Below are positions 8,098 through 17,187 of a stretch of 64,000 nucleotides of DNA, in pieces. A program made the translations under genes and the position numbers. Source of the DNA: an uncultured Planococcus sp. GTDB taxonomy: Bacteria > Bacillota > Bacilli > Bacillales_A > Planococcaceae. How positions within the stretch are numbered: the stretch's first letter is position 1; each line of letters starts with the position of its first letter. The stretch lies in assembly GCA_947493585.1 (NCBI GenBank), contig CANLRI010000001.1, positions 2,046,001 through 2,110,000 of the forward strand, read 5' to 3'. Under the pieces are notes generated by a model. It was not told the DNA's origin and ran no database searches. It worked only from the letters and a program-made list of their open reading frames with translations.

Positions 8098-8967
8098 TCA
8101 TTTCTGGCAAGACGGGCAATAAACAGACGCCCGGCTCGCGATTTTCACTGTTTTGGTCTCTGTGCCGCATGTCGTGCACGTTTTCTTGCCATACATGCCA
8201 AAACGGTTCTGCATGCTGCCTGATTCCCCGTTGATATTACGGTAATCGGAAATTGTGCTGCCGCCTGCTTCGATGCTCTCAAGCAAAATGGCGGCTATCG
8301 CCTGGAACAATTCAATTTTTCGTTTGCGGCTGATGCGGCTAGCCGCGCGCTTCGGGTGGATCTTCATGCGGAACAGAGCTTCCGTTGCATAGATATTGCC
8401 GCATCCGGAGATGACCGTGCCGTCCATGATGACTTCCTTGATCGGCTTATTGCGGAATTTTGGGCTTTCTGATTGCTGCAAAAACCATTCAAGTGCCTCG
8501 TCGGCAAATGGCTCAGGCGCCATCAATAGGAGCGGCGGGAAATCCGCTTCGCTCCCGAGCACACGCATCTCCCCGAAACGCCGGATATCCGAGAACGCCA
8601 ATAAGTTGCCGTCATCGAGCGTCAGCACTACATGGACGTGGCGCCTGAATTTATCTTCTGGGATTGCCAGCAGGCTATCGACGAAAAACCATGCCCCTGA
8701 CATACCTAAGTGATTGACGAGCAGGAATTCCTGCTCGTTTTTCATGGTCATGTAAATATATTTGCTGCGCCGTTCGACAGCGAGAATTTGGGCACCGGTC
8801 AGGCGTTCTTGAAAATCATCCGCTTCGATGCGCTTCAAGATCGCTTCTTTGCCCGATCGCTTTGATTTTCGGATCGTATCGGACACATCGACCGAGACGA
8901 TGCGTTTGCCGATCGACACGGGGCGGATTTGCCGGACCACCCCTTCTACTTCCGGAAGTTCCGGCAT
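8098..8967 (-). CDS. mutM: Formamidopyrimidine-DNA glycosylase (8-oxoguanine repair)
   Basis: This bifunctional glycosylase/AP lyase removes 8-oxoguanine and formamidopyrimidines. The protein is 289 residues and begins MPELPEVE, where the processed N-terminal Pro is the nucleophile and the first Glu is catalytic. The C-terminal zinc finger reads CTTC...CPSC. The start at 8967 follows AAGGAGG at ideal spacing; the longer frame adds 13 residues before the essential Pro and is rejected. The Shine-Dalgarno overlaps the polA stop, so the two are coupled. Confidence 0.98.
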   Translation of the reverse strand: MPELPEVEGVVRQIRPVSIGKRIVSVDVSDTIRKSKRSGKEAILKRIEADDFQERLTGAQILAVERRSKYIYMTMKNEQEFLLVNHLGMSGAWFFVDSLLAIPEDKFRRHVHVVLTLDDGNLLAFSDIRRFGEMRVLGSEADFPPLLLMAPEPFADEALEWFLQQSESPKFRNKPIKEVIMDGTVISGCGNIYATEALFRMKIHPKRAASRISRKRKIELFQAIAAILLESIEAGGSTISDYRNINGESGSMQNRFGMYGKKTCTTCGTETKTVKIASRASVYCPSCQK

Positions 8968-8980
8968 CACACATTCCTCC

Positions 8981-11599
8981 TTATTTTGTATCGTACCAAG
9001 TATCACCTGACGCGATATCGACTTTCAGTGGCACATTGAGTTTCACGGCCGACTCCATCACTTCCGGAACCAATTCCATGAGTTTTTCAAGTTCTTCAGC
9101 AGGTGCTTCAAAGATCAATTCATCGTGCACTTGCAAGATCATCTTCGATTGCAAGCCTTCACGTTCAAGCGCAATGTCCATCTCGATCATCGCCTGCTTG
9201 ATGACATCAGCTGCACTTCCTTGGATCGGCGTATTCATCGCGGTGCGTTCCGCAAAACTGCGCAAATTGAAATTCGAGCTGTTGATGTCCGGTAAATAAC
9301 GGCGGCGGTTCATCAAGGTCGTGACAAAACCGTCTTTTTTCGCCTGTTCGACAATGGACGTCATATAGCCTTGTACGCCCGGGAAACTCGCCAAATACCG
9401 CTCGATAAAGTCAGCCGCGTCTTTGCGGGTGATGTTCAAGTTTTGCGACAAGCCGTAGTCGCTGATGCCGTATACGATGCCGAAATTGACCGCTTTGGCC
9501 GCGCGGCGCATGTCTGAAGTCACTTCTTCGAGCGATACATTGAACACGTCACTGGCCGTTTTCGTGTGGATGTCCAGATCCGATTGGAACGCTTCGATCA
9601 AGCTCTCGTCTTTCGACATATGGGCAAGTACGCGCAATTCAATCTGTGAATAATCTGCTGCGACCATGACCCAGCCAGGTTGCGACGGAACGAACGCTTT
9701 GCGGATTTTGCGCCCTTCTTCCAAGCGTACCGGGATGTTCTGCAAGTTCGGGTTCGTGGAACTGAGCCTGCCGGTCGTCGTCAAGGCTTGTTGGAAACGC
9801 GTATGGACCTTGCCGTCCTCGTGAATCTCTTTCAATAATCCTTCGATATACGTCGACAGCAATTTACCGAGCTGGCGGTACATCAGGATGTGATGGATGA
9901 TTTCGTGTTTGCCTTCCAATTTCTCCAGCACATCCGCTGCAGTCGAGTAGCCAGTTTTGGTTTTCTTGATAGCTGGCAAACCGAGCTGTTCGAATAAAAT
10001 GACCCCAAGCTGCTTCGGCGAATTGATATTGAATTCCTGTCCAGCAAGCGAATAGATTTCCTGTTCGATCATGCCAAGCTTGCGCTTCAACTCTACGCCC
10101 ATATCTGCCAATTGCTCACGGTCTACTTTGACACCGAGCGATTCCATTTGGCCGAGCACTTTTGCAAGAGGCAGTTCCAATTTATCGTACAAATCGAATT
10201 GTTCGTTTTCCTCGAGCTTTTTGACCACGATTGGGCGCACATTGAAAATAGCCCTCGCCTTTCTCGCCATATGCTCATTCAAATCACCTGCTTCCGGGAC
10301 TTTCTTCTTCGCCCCTTTGCCGTAGACTTGTTCGTTGGTCGATACGTCCGAATAGCCGTATTCACGGACAATATCGGCCAAGTCCGTATACTTCAGCGAT
10401 GGGTTGACGATATAAGCGCCGAGCATCAAATCAAAGTCGACCCCATCGATCTTAATGCCTTTTCTGAGGAATGCTGCTGTCGCCGCTTTTGAATCGGACA
10501 TGTATTTATGGGCAGACGAATCTTCGAGCCACATCTTCAGTGCTTCGGATTGTTCCGCCACTTCCATCGGGATGACATATGTCGCTTTCTCCGACGCCAA
10601 TGAAACGCCCAGCAAATCACAACTATGGTAATGCTCATCGTATAGCTCCAGATGGACCGCCATGCCATCTTCTAGCAAATTTGCATCGACCGTTTCAAGC
10701 ACTTCAAAATGCAAGTCTTCTTTCTCGGTTTCCTCAGCCGTATAATCCAGTTTTTCGAGCAAAGACTTGAAGGCGAGTTCGTTCCAAATGCGCACCAACT
10801 CATCTTGGTCTGGCCCTGCATAATCGAGTTCATCAATTGAAACTTCTACAGGCGCTTGGCGTTCAATCGTCGCCAGCTTTTTGGATAAATAGGCAAGCTC
10901 TTCATTTTCAACAAGCTTTTCTTTCATTTTGCCTTTTTGTTCCTCGATCGCTTCGTAAACACCTTCCACCGAACCGTGTTTAGCGAGCAGCTTCAAAGCC
11001 GTTTTTTCCCCAACACCCGGAACGCCCGGAATGTTATCGGAAGAATCGCCCATCAAGCCTTTCATGTCGATAATCTGCAACGGCGTCAAGCCGTATTTTT
11101 CTTGGATATGGTCTACTGTATATTTCTCGATATCGGTGATGCCTTTTCGGGTGATGTAGACGACTGTCGAATCTGAAGCGAGTTGCGTCAAGTCCTTGTC
11201 TCCCGAAACGACGACGACCTGATCGCCTGCCTGTTCGGCTTGAAGGCTCAGCGTCCCGATAATATCATCCGCTTCGTAATTATCAAGTTCGTATTGTTTG
11301 ATTTGGTAGGCTGATAGCAGCTTGCGCAAATACGGGAATTGCTCAGATAGTTCAGGCGGAGTTTTTTGCCGGCCGCCTTTGTATTCTTTATAGGCTTCGT
11401 TGCGGAATGTGGTTTTCCCGGCATCGAATGCCACCATCATATGGGTCGGCTTTTCTTCCTCCAATAGCTTTTGCAGCATCGTCGTGAAGCCGTAGACTGC
11501 ATTCGTGTGCACACCGTTGTCGTTCGTTAATAATGGCAGCGCGAAAAATGCGCGGTATGCCAAGCTGTTGCCATCGAGCAGTAAAATTTTCTTTGACAC
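8981..11599 (-). CDS. polA: DNA polymerase I
   Basis: It fills gaps and removes RNA primers in repair and lagging-strand maturation. The protein is 872 residues: 5' nuclease domain (about 1-290), a proofreading-like domain (about 300-470), then the polymerase with motif A VAADYSQIELR, motif B RRAAKAVNFGIVYG and motif C VHDELIFEAP. The middle domain lacks the DxE exonuclease acids, as in Geobacillus and Bacillus Pol I, so proofreading is probably absent. I chose GTG at 11599 (MSKKILLLDGN), 7 nt after AAAGGGG; the ATG upstream overlaps that Shine-Dalgarno. Confidence 0.97.
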   Translation of the reverse strand: MSKKILLLDGNSLAYRAFFALPLLTNDNGVHTNAVYGFTTMLQKLLEEEKPTHMMVAFDAGKTTFRNEAYKEYKGGRQKTPPELSEQFPYLRKLLSAYQIKQYELDNYEADDIIGTLSLQAEQAGDQVVVVSGDKDLTQLASDSTVVYITRKGITDIEKYTVDHIQEKYGLTPLQIIDMKGLMGDSSDNIPGVPGVGEKTALKLLAKHGSVEGVYEAIEEQKGKMKEKLVENEELAYLSKKLATIERQAPVEVSIDELDYAGPDQDELVRIWNELAFKSLLEKLDYTAEETEKEDLHFEVLETVDANLLEDGMAVHLELYDEHYHSCDLLGVSLASEKATYVIPMEVAEQSEALKMWLEDSSAHKYMSDSKAATAAFLRKGIKIDGVDFDLMLGAYIVNPSLKYTDLADIVREYGYSDVSTNEQVYGKGAKKKVPEAGDLNEHMARKARAIFNVRPIVVKKLEENEQFDLYDKLELPLAKVLGQMESLGVKVDREQLADMGVELKRKLGMIEQEIYSLAGQEFNINSPKQLGVILFEQLGLPAIKKTKTGYSTAADVLEKLEGKHEIIHHILMYRQLGKLLSTYIEGLLKEIHEDGKVHTRFQQALTTTGRLSSTNPNLQNIPVRLEEGRKIRKAFVPSQPGWVMVAADYSQIELRVLAHMSKDESLIEAFQSDLDIHTKTASDVFNVSLEEVTSDMRRAAKAVNFGIVYGISDYGLSQNLNITRKDAADFIERYLASFPGVQGYMTSIVEQAKKDGFVTTLMNRRRYLPDINSSNFNLRSFAERTAMNTPIQGSAADVIKQAMIEMDIALEREGLQSKMILQVHDELIFEAPAEELEKLMELVPEVMESAVKLNVPLKVDIASGDTWYDTK

Positions 11600-11617
11600 A
11601 AAATTACCCCTTTCCAT

Positions 11618-11678
11618 AAAAAAAAGCCGTCATTCCCTTTATTTTACCACGCAGGCAAATAGAAGAGAAATGACGGCT
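11618..11678 (-). terminator. Terminator after hflC
   Basis: The arms are AATGACGGC-type (11626-11634 with 11669-11677) around a loop of about 34 nt, followed by eight Us on the minus strand. The loop holds a TGGTAAAAT that could be a polA -10, but no -35 is convincing. Confidence 0.75.
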
Positions 11679-11684
11679 CATCAG

Positions 11685-12665
11685 CTATTCAAGATTTCCG
11701 GATAACAGTCTTGCATAAGGTGAATCGGACGGCATGATGATGACCGTGTCTTCACCGACCGTTTTCGAATATGATTCGAGTGAACGGTATAGCTCATAAA
11801 ACTCTGGATCTTTCGAAAATGATTCGTTGTAGATTTGGGCGGCTTCTGATTCCCCGTCCGCTTGAATTAAGGCGGCTTCTTTTTTGGCCGTTGCAATGAC
11901 TTCTTGCGCTTCGCGGTCGGCTTGCGCTTCGATTTCACGTTTGCGCGCATCGCCTTGCGACAAATAATCCTGTGCAGTCGAATCCCGCTCCGAAATCATG
12001 CGCGTAAAGACGGCTTGTTCGTTTTCCGCCGGTAAATCGGTGCGCTTCATGCGGACGTCGACAACTTCGATGCCGTATTGATCAGTATTGAGCAATTCAT
12101 TGACTCTTTCCGTCACCGTATCGTTCAAGCTGCCTCGCGAAGAATTTTCATCGTTGATGATTTCATCGTAATTCAGTTGGCCTAGCTCAGTGCGCACGAC
12201 GGAATAAATGAACTCTTCCATGCGCGATTCAGCATTGACGATTGTGCCGGCATTTGAAATCATGCTCAACGGGTCGGTCACTCGCCATACGGCATAATTG
12301 TCGATCAAAATGCGCTTTTTGTCTCTCGTGTTGATTTCTGCTTCGGTCACATCATAAGTCATTTGGTATTTCGGGATGGTCGTGACGCTTTGGATGAACG
12401 GAATTTTCATTTTGATACCTGGATCTTCCTGGACTTTGACAACTTCGCCGAACTGCCGGACAACGCGGTATTCGTTTTCTTTCACGACGTACGTATTGGT
12501 CAACACAATCAACAAAGCAAAAAAGATGAGCGTCGAGATAAGGATGGGTTTCCAGTACTTCCGGTAATTGATTGGTTCTCTCGGCTCTCTCGGTTTTTTG
12601 ACCCGGTTTTTATTGCCGAAAATATCTGTTGTATTGGAATTGCCGAATGGCTGTTTTGGATCCAT
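11685..12665 (-). CDS. hflC: Membrane-associated SPFH protein HflC
   Basis: This prohibitin/stomatin-family protein partners HflK. In Proteobacteria the HflKC complex surrounds FtsH and modulates its proteolysis. The protein is 326 residues: a short, basic cytoplasmic N-terminus rich in Arg and Pro, one transmembrane segment (about 37-58), an SPFH domain and a long Glu/Ala/Lys-rich helical stretch (DAREIEAQADREAQEV-like). Its ATG overlaps the hflK stop (TGATG). ftsH is not nearby. B. subtilis lacks this pair at this locus. Confidence 0.88.
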   Translation of the reverse strand: MDPKQPFGNSNTTDIFGNKNRVKKPREPREPINYRKYWKPILISTLIFFALLIVLTNTYVVKENEYRVVRQFGEVVKVQEDPGIKMKIPFIQSVTTIPKYQMTYDVTEAEINTRDKKRILIDNYAVWRVTDPLSMISNAGTIVNAESRMEEFIYSVVRTELGQLNYDEIINDENSSRGSLNDTVTERVNELLNTDQYGIEVVDVRMKRTDLPAENEQAVFTRMISERDSTAQDYLSQGDARKREIEAQADREAQEVIATAKKEAALIQADGESEAAQIYNESFSKDPEFYELYRSLESYSKTVGEDTVIIMPSDSPYARLLSGNLE

Positions 12666-13636
12666 CAGTTGCCGCCCCCTTCTTCAGTTTGTTCTTCTGT
12701 TGCCGGTGGTACCGCCGTTTGCATTTCACCAAGCGGCAAATACTTCATCGTTCCTTCGTCGTCATTCATGATATACAGTTTGGCATTCGGCAGCACCGAC
12801 TCCAAGGTTTCCATGATCAAGCGCTGCTTAGTCACTTCAGGATTCCCTTCATATTCGGCATACAATTTATCGAATACCGCCACGTCGCCTCGCGCTTGCT
12901 CTACGCGTTCCACTTTCTGCGCTTCCGCACGGGAATTGATGGCCGATTTCTCGCCCAAGGCTTCGTTGCGTTTCTGGTTTTCGTATTTATTCGCTTCGTT
13001 GATTTTGGTGTTCATTGTTTCCCGTGCGTCCGTCACGTTCGTGAACGCTGCACGCACTTCTTCGTTCGGCAGCTCCACGTCCTGTAGTTTCACTGCCAAG
13101 ACGGAAATGCCAATATCGTATTCTTCGATAAGCGATGACAATAGGTCGCGTGTTTCTGCTTCAATCTCTGCCTTTCCGGAAGTCAAAGCATCATCGATTA
13201 AAGAACTTCCGATGATTGACCGGATGGATGCGGACGTTGCGTCATGAAGCATTTCCCGAGGGTCTTCCGCATTGAAGAGAAATTTTTTCGGGTCTGTGAT
13301 TTTCCACTGGACGACAAGATCTGTCAAGACGATGTTCTCGTCTCCTGTGATCATTTTTGTCTCTTTGTCGTATGAAGTAACTTCGCCATCCTCATTTTGG
13401 TCATAACCAAATTGAAGGCTATATGTTTCTTTGGATATCACTTCCGCTTTTTGAACCGGCCAAGGCATCTTGAAATGAAGACCTGATTCCGTAACTGGCT
13501 CGCCTGCTTCGCCAAATGTAATAATGACTGCCTGCTCCGATTCATCAACCGTATACCAGGAAGTAAAGACGGCAACCAATAAAAGTATGCCTGCAATCGA
13601 TAATCCGATAATCGACAGCACTCGTTTTGTAGTCAT
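12665..13636 (-). CDS. hflK: Membrane-associated SPFH protein HflK
   Basis: First gene of the hflK-hflC pair. The protein is 323 residues, with a transmembrane segment near the N-terminus (about 7-28), then the SPFH domain beginning DESEQAVIITFGEAGEP, a helical NEANKYENQKRNEA stretch and a Glu-rich tail. The start at 13636 (MTTKRVLS) follows AAAGGGGGAAAC. It lacks the Gly-rich N-terminal region of proteobacterial HflK. A promoter probably lies between 13640 and 13703, but I could not choose boxes confidently. Confidence 0.88.
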   Translation of the reverse strand: MTTKRVLSIIGLSIAGILLLVAVFTSWYTVDESEQAVIITFGEAGEPVTESGLHFKMPWPVQKAEVISKETYSLQFGYDQNEDGEVTSYDKETKMITGDENIVLTDLVVQWKITDPKKFLFNAEDPREMLHDATSASIRSIIGSSLIDDALTSGKAEIEAETRDLLSSLIEEYDIGISVLAVKLQDVELPNEEVRAAFTNVTDARETMNTKINEANKYENQKRNEALGEKSAINSRAEAQKVERVEQARGDVAVFDKLYAEYEGNPEVTKQRLIMETLESVLPNAKLYIMNDDEGTMKYLPLGEMQTAVPPATEEQTEEGGGN

Positions 13637-13703
13637 GGTGTTTCCCCCTTTTATCTTTATAACTATGTATACGGAATGATTTTGAAATAGTTTCAGTAAA
13701 ATA

Positions 13704-13733
13704 GAAAAAGAGCCCGGGGAGGGGCTCTTTTTC
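13704..13733. terminator. Hairpin terminator between ATP-grasp gene and hflK
   Basis: The symmetric hairpin GAAAAAGAGCCC...GGGCTCTTTTTC can terminate the minus-strand ligase transcript about 75 nt after its stop codon. Confidence 0.85.
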
Positions 13734-13807
13734 AAGTCATGCGGTTGAAGGGGGTTCTACTAAAGAATAGCACCCCATTGTGAAGCTGGTGTTAAGCCTT
13801 TGTAAAC

Positions 13808-15028
13808 TTACCATTGATTGTTTTTGTATTTCTTATAATAATTCACTTGGCGCGCAAAAAGATACAGTTTACGCTTCATATGGGTATCTTTTTTGTAAAA
13901 TAGCGGATTGCCCCATTTCTTTTCCTTGATCAAGCGTTTGATATCTTTTTGGACCGCTTGGTTTTGGACGAAATTTCGCAAGACTACTTTTGGGACAACC
14001 GTGAACAAGAAGTCTTCATTCAAATAAGTGATCGGCTTGTCTGCTTTATAGATCAAATCATCGACCAAATACTCCGCCATGTTGTGTCCAAGCGCTGTCA
14101 CGTAATAACTCGAGCGCCCTTGACGGATGTTCACTTCAAAGACCTTGAATTTCTTATCGCGCGAATCATATTTTAAATCGAAATTGGCAAATCCGGTGTA
14201 GCCAACCGCTTCAAGGAAATGCTGAAGCTTTTGCATCATTTCCTTGTCAAAGCGGGTAATGAGCGCCGTATAATTGCCGATAGCTGTTACGGTGTGTTCT
14301 TGCAAGACAACTTGCGCGAACGTCACCAATTGTGTCTGGCCTTTGGAATTCGCGTAAATGACAGAATCCCACATGTATGTATCATCGCCTGGAATAAAAT
14401 CCTGAATGATTAATTCATCGCGGTATCCGCTTGCCTTGATTTTCTGGACGACTTCGAACAATTCTTTCGGGCTGTCCACTTTATAGACTTTTTCCTGGCC
14501 TTCGAACTTATTGCGGCTGTATTCGATGCCATTGCTTGGCTTGACGACGACCGGATACATCATATCGCTATCGTCGAACGGGACATCCTGGCTGCAATCA
14601 TAAAAATAAGTCGTAGGCGTATCAATGCCGTGCTCTTTGCATAATTCGTAGAAATTCGCTTTCATCTGCAGCTGGTTCATCAATGCTTCATTCGGATAGT
14701 TGAAAACATAATGCTCGCGCAGCACTCTGGCATTTTCAATGATCAAGCGCACATATAAATCATTCGTGCCGACCAACAGCAAGGTTTTGCCGGGAGCTCT
14801 GTACTTATCCGCCAGGCCGATTAAAATATCAGCAAAATGTTCCGGCTCGGATAGTTTTTTATCAAATTCAATCGTTTCTGTGATGGAGCTCATCTCCGTA
14901 AAAGACAAGGGCTCTTTGCCGATTAAAATTGGCTTGATACCGTATGCTTCATGGAATGAAATCGCCATATTATACGCGTTCATATCGGTGCCGACGATAA
15001 TCGGCAAAAATGGGTGTTTGGTTTCCAT
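13808..15028 (-). CDS. ATP-grasp ligase, D-aspartate/D-glutamate ligase-like
   Basis: A 406-residue ATP-grasp carboxylate-amine ligase. The N-terminal PIIVGTDMNAYNMAISFHEAYGI, the ATP-grasp core with VVVKPSNGIEYSR, the IIQDFIPGDD block and the C-terminal FEVNIRQGRSSYYVTA resemble, from memory, the Enterococcus faecium D-aspartate ligase that attaches D-Asp to the peptidoglycan Lys. Planococcus-group walls are described as L-Lys linked through D-Glu or D-Asp, so cross-bridge synthesis is a reasonable inference. No signal peptide is seen, so the protein is cytosolic. Start after AGGAGG; the gene lies 9 nt behind phoR and is likely co-transcribed with phoPR. Confidence 0.7.
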   Translation of the reverse strand: METKHPFLPIIVGTDMNAYNMAISFHEAYGIKPILIGKEPLSFTEMSSITETIEFDKKLSEPEHFADILIGLADKYRAPGKTLLLVGTNDLYVRLIIENARVLREHYVFNYPNEALMNQLQMKANFYELCKEHGIDTPTTYFYDCSQDVPFDDSDMMYPVVVKPSNGIEYSRNKFEGQEKVYKVDSPKELFEVVQKIKASGYRDELIIQDFIPGDDTYMWDSVIYANSKGQTQLVTFAQVVLQEHTVTAIGNYTALITRFDKEMMQKLQHFLEAVGYTGFANFDLKYDSRDKKFKVFEVNIRQGRSSYYVTALGHNMAEYLVDDLIYKADKPITYLNEDFLFTVVPKVVLRNFVQNQAVQKDIKRLIKEKKWGNPLFYKKDTHMKRKLYLFARQVNYYKKYKNNQW

Positions 15029-15037
15029 ATGTTCCTC

Positions 15038-16438
15038 CTAAATTTCTTCCGCAAGCGGCAAGTGAACGATAAAGGTCGTTCCAACGCCGACTTCGCTTTC
15101 CACTTCGACATTGCCATGATGCGCTTCAATGATGTGTTTGACGATCGAAAGACCAAGTCCCGTGCCTCCCGAATTCCGGCTGCGTGCCCGGTCGACCCGG
15201 TAAAAACGTTCAAACAACCGGCCGATTTCAGATGCTTCGATGCCGATGCCTTGATCTTCCACTTTGACGATGGCCTCGTGCCCTACAGCGTAAAGCTTTA
15301 GTGACACTTTTGTGTTTTCTTGTGAATACGTGCAAGCATTGATCAATAAATTGACGATTACTTGGATGAGTCGGTTCCCGTCGCCGTTCACAATAACTGG
15401 CGCTATATCCAATTCAAGGCCAATATTCTTTTCTGCGAGTTTCGGATGCACCGTTTCGACGGCCCGTTCAATGACAGCTTTCATGTCAGTCGGCTCTAAT
15501 TCGATATGAAAAGCAGAACGCTCCATATTCGACAAATTCAACAAATCGTTGATGAGCATTTCCAGTCGGTTGCTTTCCGTATGGATAATTTCCAGAAACG
15601 ACAATAAAGTATCCTTATCTTGATAAGCCCCATCCAGCAAAGTTTCGGAAAAACCTTTAATGGAAGTGACGGGCGTGCGCAATTCGTGTGAAACATTCGC
15701 TACGAAATCTTTGCGCACTTGTTCCAACTTTTTCAACTCGGTAATGTCGTGGAACACAATGACCACTCCGAGCCAGCGCTCATGTTCCCCGATGACCGGT
15801 GCACCGTAAACGTCCAGATTCTTCATTTTCAGTCCTTCAGTGAACTCGATTTGACCGCGTGAACGCGTCTCTGTCATGAACACTGTTTCAATGAAGGATT
15901 TCAGTTCGGGCGCAATATTGATTTCACGGTACAAACTGCCAAGAACCGCTTCACTGCTCAACCCGGTTTCTTCAAGAAAGGCCCGATTGACCAATGAAAT
16001 TGTACCTTGCCGGTCAATCATGACCAATGCGCTGCCCATATTCTCAATTAATGTTTTCAGCCGCTCTTGTTCCATAAGTCGGACAGTGGCGACCTCCTGC
16101 AGATTGCGGGCAAGCACATTGATTGTCTTATTCAATTCAAGGCTGCCCTGGGCATCAGACTCATAAGCACGTGCGCGGTAATTTCCTTTTACAAGCTCCA
16201 CTGCAGTGGCCGTGGCATTTTCTACCGGTTCTACTTGCAAGCGGATGATGCGGTTTCCAATAACGGCGGACGCCCCGAGCCCTACTAGGAAAATAAGCCC
16301 TAGTGCCAGCCACACGGCGGATTTATTTGCCGCTTCTTCGTATAAAGGCAGAAACTGAAGCACGATCAGGTAAAGCCCAACGAGCAGCGTGCCGATCCAT
16401 AGCAACAAGGAGATTAACAGGCGGCGCCTGAAAGTCAT
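15038..16438 (-). CDS. phoR: Sensor histidine kinase PhoR (short form)
   Basis: Kinase partner of PhoP in the phosphate-starvation response. The protein is 466 residues: two membrane segments (about 8-32 and 41-60), HAMP, a PAS domain (about 125-235), HisKA with phospho-accepting H251 in VSHELRTP, and the ATPase domain with DQGIGI and GGTGLGLSI. Only about 8 residues separate the two membrane segments, so the large extracellular domain of B. subtilis PhoR is absent. The start overlaps the phoP stop by 4 nt (ATGA). Confidence 0.9.
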   Translation of the reverse strand: MTFRRRLLISLLLWIGTLLVGLYLIVLQFLPLYEEAANKSAVWLALGLIFLVGLGASAVIGNRIIRLQVEPVENATATAVELVKGNYRARAYESDAQGSLELNKTINVLARNLQEVATVRLMEQERLKTLIENMGSALVMIDRQGTISLVNRAFLEETGLSSEAVLGSLYREINIAPELKSFIETVFMTETRSRGQIEFTEGLKMKNLDVYGAPVIGEHERWLGVVIVFHDITELKKLEQVRKDFVANVSHELRTPVTSIKGFSETLLDGAYQDKDTLLSFLEIIHTESNRLEMLINDLLNLSNMERSAFHIELEPTDMKAVIERAVETVHPKLAEKNIGLELDIAPVIVNGDGNRLIQVIVNLLINACTYSQENTKVSLKLYAVGHEAIVKVEDQGIGIEASEIGRLFERFYRVDRARSRNSGGTGLGLSIVKHIIEAHHGNVEVESEVGVGTTFIVHLPLAEEI

Positions 16439-17142
16439 GAACTTTTCGGCTCCTCGAATTTATAGCCCAAGCCACGAATCGTTTTAATATAAGTCGGCTT
16501 GCGCGTGTTCTCTTCGATCTTTTCACGCAAATGGCTGACATGGACATCAACGATGCGTGTATCGCCTGCAAAATCGTATTTCCACACAGCGCTTAATAAT
16601 TGATCGCGCGTCAACACTCTATTTTTGTTTTCCGCCAAGTAGACGAGCAGCTCGAATTCTTTAGTCGTAAATTCTAATTGTTTTTCGTCCAAAAACACTT
16701 CGAATCGATCCGGAAAAATTTGCAGCTTGCCAAATATATATGGAGCAGACCCGTCTTGCTGGATAACAGGGCTTGTCTCTGCCCGGCGCAATACTGCCTT
16801 GATGCGTGCCACCACTTCACGCGGGCTGAATGGCTTAGTCATATAATCATCAGCGCCCAGTTCAAGGCCCAGCACTTTATCAAACTCGTCACCTTTTGCC
16901 GTCAACATGATGATGGGCGTATTCACTTTCTGCTGCCGCAGTGATTTGCACACTTCCACGCCATCCATTGAGGGCAACATTAAATCCAACACGATCAAAT
17001 CCGGCTTTTCGCTCAACGCAAGATCGTAGCCTTGTTTGCCATCATTCGCGATAATTGTTTCATATCCCGCCTGTACCAAATTATACGATAACAGCGTTGC
17101 AATCGAATGTTCATCTTCAATGATCAAAAGTTTCTTCGGCAT
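16435..17142 (-). CDS. phoP: Response regulator PhoP (OmpR family)
   Basis: A DNA-binding response regulator of 235 residues. The receiver domain has the acidic pocket E9-D10 and phospho-acceptor D53 (VLDLMLP), followed by an OmpR winged helix with VDVHVSHLREKIE and RGLGYKFE. The start at 17142 (MPKKLLIIED) follows GGAGG; a longer frame adds 13 residues without support. It overlaps phoR by 4 nt and follows the MaoC-type gene by 45 nt. Confidence 0.95.
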   Translation of the reverse strand: MPKKLLIIEDEHSIATLLSYNLVQAGYETIIANDGKQGYDLALSEKPDLIVLDLMLPSMDGVEVCKSLRQQKVNTPIIMLTAKGDEFDKVLGLELGADDYMTKPFSPREVVARIKAVLRRAETSPVIQQDGSAPYIFGKLQIFPDRFEVFLDEKQLEFTTKEFELLVYLAENKNRVLTRDQLLSAVWKYDFAGDTRIVDVHVSHLREKIEENTRKPTYIKTIRGLGYKFEEPKSS

Positions 17143-17187
17143 TTTGCATCCTCCACACTCAATTTGGAACCCCCATCCCAAACCGCT

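Noticed and set aside
12363..13247. 294-codon open frame on the plus strand
   Set aside because: It is antisense to hflK/hflC, lacks a Shine-Dalgarno, has a Phe- and Cys-rich composition typical of reversed codons, and matches no family. The minus-strand genes are certain.
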